Below, one piece after another: positions 16,218 to 21,739 of a stretch of DNA of 21,739 nt. Below the pieces are notes generated by a model that saw nothing but the letters and a program-made list of their open reading frames with translations, was not told where the DNA came from and did no database searches. The stretch comes from Burkholderiales bacterium (lineage in GTDB: Bacteria > Pseudomonadota > Gammaproteobacteria > Burkholderiales > Usitatibacteraceae). The DNA lies in assembly GCA_025350945.1 (NCBI GenBank), contig JANXWW010000110.1:1-21739 (forward strand), written 5' to 3'. A program made the position numbers and the translations under genes. Positions within the stretch are counted from its first letter, which is position 1, and each line of letters starts with the position of its first letter.

Positions 16218-16309
16218 CTCCCTCTTTCGAGGGAGTGGGCTGGGGTGTGGGTGATTTTTCAGCGATTGAAGCAACCCTCATCCCCACCCTTCTCCCGCTG
16301 GAGAAGGGC
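16218..16309. repeat. Inverted pair of hairpin repeats (REP/BIME-like) between dctP and dctQ
   Basis: Unit one: CTCCCTC-TTTC-GAGGGAG (16218-16235) followed by TGGGCTGGGGTGTGGGTG. Unit two is in opposite orientation: ACCCTCATCCCCACC followed by CCCTTCTCC-CGCT-GGAGAAGGG (16287-16308), a perfect 9-bp stem. The same hairpin-plus-TGGGGTGAGGG layout is widespread as an intergenic repeat in proteobacteria. Within an operon such pairs can protect the upstream message, giving more binding protein than membrane subunits. Confidence 0.8.
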
Positions 16310-16332
16310 TTACATTGCGACAAGGAGGGCAC

Positions 16333-16911
16333 ATGATCAATCGATTTTTAAACCACATCGAAGAATGGATAATCGCATTCTTGATGGGTACCGCAACACT
16401 GGTTATTTTTTTCGCCGTAGTGCACCGATTTTTATCGGGCGTGCCATTTATTCAGGACTACGCCGTCCAACTGCATGTGAGTTGGGCGCAGGAATTGTGC
16501 ATATTCATGTTCGTATGGATGGCAAAATTCGGTGCGGCGTATGGCGTGCGCACCGGCATTCATGTGGGCGTGGATGTGATTATTCGCAAACTCACCGGTA
16601 AAAATAAATCCGCGCTCATTTTGTTCGGCCTGCTCGCAGGTGCGTTGTTCACCGGTATCGTCGGCACACTGGGCACACGGTTTGTGTGGGAAATGTCACA
16701 CACGGATCAAGTCTCGGCGGATCTGGAAGTGCCGATGTGGATTGTGTATTTATGTGTGCCACTTGGCTCGTATTTAATGAGTTACCGCTTTTTGCAGGTC
16801 GTCGTCAGCTTTCTGAAAACGGGCGAATTGCCGCATCACGATCATGGCTTTGTTGAAGGCATTGAAGACGTCAATGCCGATGATTTGGTTGCATCTGGAG
16901 CACGCAAATGA
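16333..16911 (+). CDS. dctQ: TRAP transporter small membrane subunit DctQ
   Basis: 192 residues. ATG 16333 is preceded by AAGGAGG, which decides it over an upstream in-frame start at 16315. Four membrane segments are visible: about 13-33 (EEWIIAFLMGTATLVIFF), 54-74 (ELCIFMFVWMAKFG), 95-115 (ALILFGLLAGALFTGIV) and 132-155 (MWIVYLCVPLGSYLM). The motif SWAQELCIFMFVW and the GIHVGVD stretch are family-typical. DctQ supports the large subunit DctM in the Na+-driven permease. The C-terminal tail is His/Asp/Glu-rich (LPHHDHGFVEGIEDV). Its stop overlaps the dctM start. Confidence 0.92.
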   Translation: MINRFLNHIEEWIIAFLMGTATLVIFFAVVHRFLSGVPFIQDYAVQLHVSWAQELCIFMFVWMAKFGAAYGVRTGIHVGVDVIIRKLTGKNKSALILFGLLAGALFTGIVGTLGTRFVWEMSHTDQVSADLEVPMWIVYLCVPLGSYLMSYRFLQVVVSFLKTGELPHHDHGFVEGIEDVNADDLVASGARK

Positions 16912-18188
16912 ACGCTGCCATTATTTTCTTTCTGCTGATCGCGCTCATGCTCACCGGCATGCCGATCTCGATTTCGCTCGGTCTGACGGTGCTGACGTTC
17001 CTGTTTACGATGACCAATGTACCGATTGAATCGGTAGCGTTAAAGCTGTTCACCGGTATCGAGAAATTCGAGATCATGGCGATTCCGTTTTTTATTCTCG
17101 CGGGTAATTTCCTGACCCACGGCGGGGTCGCGAAGCGCATGATTCGATTCGCCACCTCCATGATCGGCCACTGGCATGGCGGGCTTGGCCTCGCCGGTGT
17201 GATGGCGTGCGCGTTGTTTGCTGCGGTGTCGGGCTCTTCGCCTGCCACCGTGGTGGCGATTGGCTCGGTCATTCTGCCGGCCATGGTGAAGCAAGGTTTC
17301 CCGCAGCGATTTGGTGCCGGTATCATCACCACATCCGGCGCACTTGGCATTCTGATTCCGCCCTCCATTGCGATGGTGATGTATTCAGTGTCAACCAACA
17401 CGTCGGTCGGCTCCATGTTTATCGCCGGCATCATTCCCGGCCTAGCACTGGCGATGTTGCTCGGCCTCACCACCTGGTGGATTGCACGCAAACATAATTA
17501 TCCGCGCCTGCCAAAAGCATCGTGGGCTGAGCGCGGCAAGGCGTTCAAAGAAAGCGCGTGGGGATTGCTGCTGATCGTGGTGGTCATGGGCGGAATTTAT
17601 TCAGGCAAATTCACGCCGACCGAAGCAGCGGCGATGGCGGCGGTGTATGCGTTTATCGTTGCGGTATTTATTTATAAAGATTTGTCGCTCAAAAAATTAC
17701 CCAAAGTGCTGCTCGATTCTGCCAGCATGAGCGCGATGCTGCTCTATATCATCACCAATGCCGTGTTGTTCAGCTTTCTGATGACCAATGAGAATATTCC
17801 GCAGGCGATGGCCGACTGGATGATCATGCAAGGCTTCGGGCCGGTGGTGTTCTTGCTGGTGGTGAATATCCTGCTGCTGCTCGCAGGCAACGTGATGGAG
17901 CCTTCCTCGATCATTCTCATCATGGCACCGATTTTGTTTCCGGTCGCGATGAAGCTGGGGATTGATCCGATTCACTTTGGTATTTTGATTACCGTAAACA
18001 TGGAAGTCGGCATGTGTCATCCGCCGGTGGGACTGAATTTATATGTTGCATCCGGTATTACCAAGATGGGCATAACTGAGCTCACCGTCGCCGTCTGGCC
18101 ATGGTTATTAACGATGCTTGGTTTCTTGGTGGTCGTGACTTACTGGCCGCCGTTATCGACCTGGTTGCCGAATTTATTAATGAAGTAA
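16908..18188 (+). CDS. dctM: TRAP transporter large permease subunit DctM
   Basis: 426 residues, full length for the family, beginning at an ATGA overlap with dctQ. It is almost entirely hydrophobic, with about twelve membrane segments. Conserved stretches: LTGMPISISLGLTVL, AIPFFILAGNFLTHGGVAKR, AAVSGSSPATVVAIGSVILPAM, TSGALGILIPPSIAMVMYSV, KFTPTEAAAMAAVYA and CHPPVGLNLYVASGI. This subunit forms the ion-coupled path that carries the substrate released by DctP across the inner membrane. It is the last gene of dctPQM, and a T-tailed structured element follows 28 bases after the stop. Confidence 0.95.
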   Translation: MNAAIIFFLLIALMLTGMPISISLGLTVLTFLFTMTNVPIESVALKLFTGIEKFEIMAIPFFILAGNFLTHGGVAKRMIRFATSMIGHWHGGLGLAGVMACALFAAVSGSSPATVVAIGSVILPAMVKQGFPQRFGAGIITTSGALGILIPPSIAMVMYSVSTNTSVGSMFIAGIIPGLALAMLLGLTTWWIARKHNYPRLPKASWAERGKAFKESAWGLLLIVVVMGGIYSGKFTPTEAAAMAAVYAFIVAVFIYKDLSLKKLPKVLLDSASMSAMLLYIITNAVLFSFLMTNENIPQAMADWMIMQGFGPVVFLLVVNILLLLAGNVMEPSSIILIMAPILFPVAMKLGIDPIHFGILITVNMEVGMCHPPVGLNLYVASGITKMGITELTVAVWPWLLTMLGFLVVVTYWPPLSTWLPNLLMK

Positions 18189-18216
18189 AGCGGAAATTTA
18201 CGTCTCAAATAATGTG

Positions 18217-18290
18217 AAACCCCAATATTGGCGGGCATCCTGGAGCAAAAATGGCCCAAGATGCTCACCCATACTGGGGTTTATCTTTTT
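18217..18290. terminator. Structured element E2 after dctM, likely terminator
   Basis: The outer stem AAACCCCAATA (18217-18227) pairs with TACTGGGGTTT (18272-18282), with one A-C mismatch. The inner stem GCATC (18235-18239) pairs with GATGC (18260-18264) and encloses an AAAA loop. A T-run (ATCTTTTT) follows. The central 56 bases align without gaps to element E1 (3161-3216), with about 35 identities counted by hand. Confidence 0.7.
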
Positions 18291-18408
18291 AAATTGCTTC
18301 TCATGCTGGCGAAAAAAGTCGGGCACAGACACGATCAATTTACGTCACTTGCATTAGCATCCATCCACTATTACCATAATATCTCCTTAACCCTCTCATG
18401 GAGGCAAC

Positions 18409-18741
18409 ATGGCTGGCTGGTATGAACTCAATAAAAATGACAAAGGGCAATATCATTTTGTCCTGAAGGCAGGCAATAGCGAGGTTATTTTGCGAAGCGA
18501 GCAGTATGAAGCGAAGGCCTCAGCTGATAATGGCATAGCGTCAGTGCAAAAAAATTGCGCCATGGATACCAACTATGATCGTAAGGACGCATCCGATGGA
18601 CGCCCATATTTCAATCTGAAAGCGGCGAATCATCAAATCATCGGCACCAGTCAGATGTATGCATCTGCAGCGAATCGTGATGCGGGCATTGAATCGGTAA
18701 AAACAAATGGTGGGTCAAGCACAATTAAGGATAATTCTTAA
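18409..18741 (+). CDS. yegP: YegP family protein (DUF1508 repeats)
   Basis: 110 residues. ATG 18409 follows GGAGG at five bases' distance. The protein is two similar units of about 50 residues: the first with GWYELNKNDKGQYHFVLKAGN and YEAKASADNGIASVQKN, the second with GRPYFNLKAANHQIIGTSQMY and AANRDAGIESVKTN. This is the YegP/DUF1508 fold, small soluble proteins often seen as stress-associated. The biochemical role is not established. It stands alone between the element after dctM and a strong terminator, so it is probably monocistronic. Confidence 0.9.
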   Translation: MAGWYELNKNDKGQYHFVLKAGNSEVILRSEQYEAKASADNGIASVQKNCAMDTNYDRKDASDGRPYFNLKAANHQIIGTSQMYASAANRDAGIESVKTNGGSSTIKDNS

Positions 18742-18830
18742 TCGATTTACGGTCTTTGTTAAGCGGGATGCACGTCTGTCCACATCACGCGACGCAACGC
18801 TTGCAATTCAACTTTTTTAGTTTTAAAAAG

Positions 18831-18862
18831 AAACGGCCACGTATTTCCACGTGGCCGTTTTT
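18831..18862. terminator. Bidirectional rho-independent terminator
   Basis: AAACGGCCACGT (18831-18842) pairs perfectly with ACGTGGCCGTTT (18849-18860) across a six-base loop, with TTTTT on the plus side and A-rich DNA on the other. It sits between convergent yegP and the glycine-zipper gene and can serve both. Confidence 0.92.
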
Positions 18863-18879
18863 CATTGTCTATTCGCGAA

Positions 18880-19545
18880 TTAATATGAACGCGAATAACT
18901 TGGTGCGCTCTGGCGATATGACGATGGCCGCACACCCACTTCCACTTGCAACGTTGGACCCGGATCGTAGTTCATGCGCGTGTTGTATTCACGGTCATGA
19001 TAGCGATAGCGCACATCGTAGCCGCGAATTTCTTCACGGTAATCAGCGACCGTCTGGCAGCGTTGTACATCGCGGGTGACCGGTACGCGTTCAACTTCAA
19101 CATATTCACGCGGTGAAGATGCGCGACGATAGCCGTTGTTTTCTGCGTCATTGCCGATCAAGCCGCCGATAATGGCACCGGCTGCAGTACCGCGATCACG
19201 ACCGCCGCTGCTATTGCCGAATTGGTGACCAATCGCGCCACCCAGCACTGCACCCAATACGGTACCAGGGCCAATACCGCGATTTTCGCGATACGACTCA
19301 CGATAACGATCTTCATAAACAGTACGGCTGTGGCGACGTTCTTCATAGCTGGCCACTTGCTCGGTGTAGCATTCGCGGCGAGGCACGGAAACGCGCTCAT
19401 AAATGGGGGTGGATGAAATAACTTGTGCCCGATCATCGTACTGTGCGCCGTGGCCATACTGATTGGCGCTAGCGGTAAGCGATGCACCAACTGACAACAA
19501 TCCGACGGCTGACATTGCTGCAACTAAACTTAAACGCTTGTTCAT
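18880..19545 (-). CDS. Glycine-zipper 2TM envelope protein
   Basis: 221 residues. ATG 19545 follows AGGAGA. A Sec signal peptide (about 1-28, ending LTASA) is followed by a Tyr/Arg/Glu-rich region. A glycine-zipper domain spans about residues 90-135, with GPGTVLGAVLGGAIGHQFG and GTAAGAIIGGLIGNDAENN separated by a short charged loop (SSGGRDRG). This is the 17-kDa-antigen/SlyB-like Gly-zipper type that inserts in or packs against the outer membrane. There is no lipobox, so it is not a lipoprotein. The C-terminal third is rich in Tyr and Arg with two cysteines (one in VQRCQTV, one earlier in RRECYTEQ) that could form a disulfide. The role is likely envelope integrity, inferred only. Confidence 0.8.
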   Translation of the reverse strand: MNKRLSLVAAMSAVGLLSVGASLTASANQYGHGAQYDDRAQVISSTPIYERVSVPRRECYTEQVASYEERRHSRTVYEDRYRESYRENRGIGPGTVLGAVLGGAIGHQFGNSSGGRDRGTAAGAIIGGLIGNDAENNGYRRASSPREYVEVERVPVTRDVQRCQTVADYREEIRGYDVRYRYHDREYNTRMNYDPGPTLQVEVGVRPSSYRQSAPSYSRSY

Positions 19546-19669
19546 GATTTCTCCTGATTATTAAACTGTGCTGACGCTTACAATCATGCCTGCACTCACT
19601 AAACGCCGCTCGATTTCATCCGGTTGACGCAAAATTTGGCGAAACGCTCATGGCACAAAAATTCAGCTT

Positions 19670-19699
19670 TTAACAAAAAATACCGGGCATTTATATATT
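19670..19699 (+). promoter_or_regulatory. Candidate sigma-70 promoter for mmsAB
   Basis: TTAACA (19670-19675; five of six matches to TTGACA) and TATATT (19694-19699; five of six to TATAAT) with an 18-base spacer, in an A+T-rich patch about 90 bases before the mmsA start. The call is from consensus match alone. Confidence 0.45.
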
Positions 19700-19788
19700 A
19701 TTTGCGGCGTCAGGTGCCGGCAAGCATTCCGGATTCGGCCTAAAATCAAATACAACTATTGAAAACCGTCGCTTACAGGAGACACATC

Positions 19789-21336
19789 ATGGCCGCTGTA
19801 CTTGAATCTTCGTCCGCTATTTCCGCCAACACCGCCACCGTAAAGTTGTTAATCAACGGGAAACTGATCGAATCCAAAACCAAGGTCTGGAAAGATGTCG
19901 TCAATCCTGCCACGCAGGAAGTTTTGGCGCGCGTGCCGTTTGCCACCGCAGATGAAATAGACCTGGCCATCTCCACTGCGGCGGACGCTTTCAAGACGTG
20001 GAAAAAAACGCCAATCGGCGCTAGAGCCCGCGTCATGCTGAAGCTGCAAGAGCTGATTCGCCGCGACATGAAAAAGCTCGCGGCATGCCTGACCGCCGAG
20101 CAAGGCAAAACACTACCCGACGCAGAAGGCGATGTATTTCGCGGGCTCGAAGTGGTCGAGCATGCGTGCTCAATCGGAACACTCACGCTCGGCGAAATTG
20201 CCGAGAATGTGGCGGGTGGGATTGACACTTATTTTATCCGCCAGCCAATTGGCGTGTGCGCAGGCATTACGCCATTTAATTTCCCGGCGATGATTCCGCT
20301 ATGGATGTTTCCGATGGCGATTGTGACCGGCAATACGTTTGTGCTGAAACCATCTGAGCAAGATCCGATGACGACCATGTTGCTCGCGGAACTGGCGATG
20401 GAAGCCGGTGTACCGGCGGGCGTGCTGAACGTGATCCACGGTGGCAAAGAAGTTGTCGATGCACTGTGCACGCATCCCACCATTCAGGCGGTGTCATTCG
20501 TCGGCTCATGTCATGTGGGCGAGCATGTGTACAAGCTCGCCAGCAATCACGGCAAGCGTGCCCAATGCATGATGGGCGCTAAAAATCACGCGGTGGTAAT
20601 GCCCGATGCAAACAAAAATCAATCGCTGAATGCCCTAGTAGGCGCGGGCTTTGGCGCGGCGGGACAACGCTGTATGGCGACTTCGGTGGTGGTACTGGTG
20701 GGTGAAGCAAACAAGTGGATACCCGATATTGTTGCAAAGGCTAAAACGCTCAAGGTGAATGCAGGTATCGTGGCCGGAACCGATGTCGGGCCAGTGATTT
20801 CGAAGGCGGCAAAAACGCGTATCGAAAGTTTTATCGCGCAAGGCGTGACTGAAGGCGCCAAGCTGGAATTGGATGGCCGCAATCCTGTTGTTGCGGGCTA
20901 TGAGAAGGGTAATTTCATCGCGCCAACTATTTTCTCGGACGTCAAGCCGGGCATGCGAATTTATGACGAGGAAATTTTTGGGCCGGTATTGGTGATTGTG
21001 AATGTCGATACGCTCGACGATGCGATTGCGTTAGTGAATGCCAATCCCTATGGCAACGGTACCGGCATCTTCACGCAATCAGGTGCAGTCGCGCGTAAGT
21101 TTCAAAACGAAATCGATGTCGGCCAAGTCGGTATTAACGTGCCCGTGCCCGTGCCGGTGCCCTATTTCAGCTTCACCGGCTCACGCGGCTCCAAGCTCGG
21201 CGATTTGGGCCCGTACGGCAAGCAGGTGATTCAGTTTTACACGCAGACGAAGACGGTGACGGAACGATGGTTTGATGATTCTTCGGTCGAAGGTGGCAAA
21301 AACGCAGGTGTGAATATGACGATTTCGTTGAAGTAG
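19789..21336 (+). CDS. mmsA: Methylmalonate-semialdehyde dehydrogenase (CoA-acylating)
   Basis: 515 residues. ATG 19789 follows CAGGAG. An in-frame start at 19759 would add ten residues without a ribosome site. The enzyme oxidises methylmalonate semialdehyde with NAD+ and CoA to propionyl-CoA and CO2, the end of valine degradation (also acting on malonate semialdehyde). Seen: GVCAGITPFNFPAMIPLWMF with the oxyanion Asn164, FVLKPSEQDP (NAD-binding Lys), the nucleophile Cys295 in GAAGQRCMA, EEIFGPVL, and the family hallmark stretch NVPVPVPVPYFSFTG near the C-terminus. The general-base glutamate of ordinary aldehyde dehydrogenases is replaced (MGAKNHAVV), as expected for CoA-using members. It lies 11 bases before mmsB. 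Confidence 0.95.
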   Translation: MAAVLESSSAISANTATVKLLINGKLIESKTKVWKDVVNPATQEVLARVPFATADEIDLAISTAADAFKTWKKTPIGARARVMLKLQELIRRDMKKLAACLTAEQGKTLPDAEGDVFRGLEVVEHACSIGTLTLGEIAENVAGGIDTYFIRQPIGVCAGITPFNFPAMIPLWMFPMAIVTGNTFVLKPSEQDPMTTMLLAELAMEAGVPAGVLNVIHGGKEVVDALCTHPTIQAVSFVGSCHVGEHVYKLASNHGKRAQCMMGAKNHAVVMPDANKNQSLNALVGAGFGAAGQRCMATSVVVLVGEANKWIPDIVAKAKTLKVNAGIVAGTDVGPVISKAAKTRIESFIAQGVTEGAKLELDGRNPVVAGYEKGNFIAPTIFSDVKPGMRIYDEEIFGPVLVIVNVDTLDDAIALVNANPYGNGTGIFTQSGAVARKFQNEIDVGQVGINVPVPVPVPYFSFTGSRGSKLGDLGPYGKQVIQFYTQTKTVTERWFDDSSVEGGKNAGVNMTISLK

Positions 21337-21347
21337 TCGAGAACCAA

Positions 21348-21739
21348 ATGAAAATCGGATTTATCGGTCTGGGCCACATGGGTGGCCCGATGGCGAAAAA
21401 TTTATTGAAACACGGGCACACTTTAAAAGTATTCGACATGGTGCCGGATGCGGTCAAAAAGCTCACCGATTTGGGCGCGGAACATGCAACCTCGGCGGGC
21501 AAATGTGCGGAAGGCGTGGATGCCGTCATCTCGATGTTGCCGTCTTCGCCACATGTCCGTAGTGTGTACACCGGTGGCGTGCTCGACAGCGCCACCGCTG
21601 GCACGCTGCTGATTGATTCCTCCACGATTGACCCGCACACCGCGCGGGACGTGGCGTTTGACGCGAAGGCCAAAGGTTTTCACATGATTGATGCGCCGGT
21701 TTCAGGCGGCACGGGCGGTGCGGAGGCAGGCACGTTAAC
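21348..21739 (+). CDS. mmsB: 3-hydroxyisobutyrate dehydrogenase, N-terminal part (runs off window)
   Basis: 130 codons are visible from ATG 21348 to the window end, with no stop. The protein opens MKIGFIGLGHMGGPMAKNLL, the GxGxxG Rossmann motif of beta-hydroxyacid dehydrogenases. It continues with DAVISMLPSSPHV, LLIDSSTIDP and the substrate-site motif DAPVSGG (about 116-121 onward). It oxidises 3-hydroxyisobutyrate to methylmalonate semialdehyde, the step directly before MmsA, and is probably co-transcribed with mmsA. The catalytic lysine lies beyond the edge. The ribosome site is weak, which fits translational coupling in the operon. Confidence 0.93.
   Translation, partial: MKIGFIGLGHMGGPMAKNLLKHGHTLKVFDMVPDAVKKLTDLGAEHATSAGKCAEGVDAVISMLPSSPHVRSVYTGGVLDSATAGTLLIDSSTIDPHTARDVAFDAKAKGFHMIDAPVSGGTGGAEAGTL

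Noticed and set aside
3152..18290. Structured elements as integron attC sites
   Set aside because: Size and folding are similar, but there is no RYYYAAC/GTTRRRY pair at the ends, flanking genes face both ways and are ordinary housekeeping or transport genes, and no integrase is visible.
18228..18425. 65-codon plus-strand open frame before yegP
   Set aside because: It begins inside the structured element, overlaps the yegP start and has no protein-like features.
19651..19667. Sigma-54 promoter before mmsA (TGGCAC followed by TT)
   Set aside because: TGGCAC with TT at the right distance is present, but the essential GC of the -12 box is missing at the required spacing.

Overview
The window reads as accessory-rich chromosome of a Betaproteobacterium, probably in or near the Burkholderiales. 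The evidence is indirect: a dctS-dctR/dctPQM TRAP locus, an mmsA-mmsB valine catabolism pair, trhO, a LysM-FecR periplasmic protein, moderate to high G+C, and CTCCCTC/GAGGGAG-type hairpin repeats of the kind common in proteobacterial intergenic DNA. Genus cannot be read from the sequence.

Layout. The left edge holds the first codons of an IS30-like transposase reading out of the window. Next come a LysM/FecR periplasmic protein (minus strand) and, divergently, an orphan envelope protein that looks like secretin N-domains joined to a PilP-like domain. From about 10.96 kb down to 3.2 kb a minus-strand gene cluster runs with stop/start overlaps or very short gaps: a double-length amidohydrolase, a second amidohydrolase, trhO (tRNA U34 hydroxylase), an RluA-family pseudouridine synthase and a lipoprotein with an L,D-transpeptidase-like motif. 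A 333-base gene-free stretch separates this cluster from an extended-SDR gene that lies downstream of dctR.

From 12.3 to 18.2 kb is a complete TRAP uptake system. The sensor kinase DctS and response regulator DctR are on the minus strand, divergent from dctP-dctQ-dctM on the plus strand. The shared intergenic region carries three 14-bp tandem repeats and a perfect 14-bp palindrome. A hairpin repeat pair sits between dctP and dctQ. After dctM come yegP, a strong bidirectional terminator, a glycine-zipper envelope protein (minus) and the valine catabolism pair mmsA-mmsB (plus), with mmsB cut by the window edge.

The most unusual item is a family of intergenic structured elements. Three full copies (about 3152-3228, 11191-11264 and 18217-18290) and one partial copy (about 141-190) share a CCARYAHTGGCG block, a variable central hairpin with an A-rich loop, and in two copies a long outer stem ending in T-rich DNA. 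The paired arms differ in sequence yet still pair, which suggests selection on structure. I do not recognise this as a named family. Other points of interest are amidohydrolase halves that have lost the metal-binding HxH motif, and the orphan secretin/PilP-like fusion.
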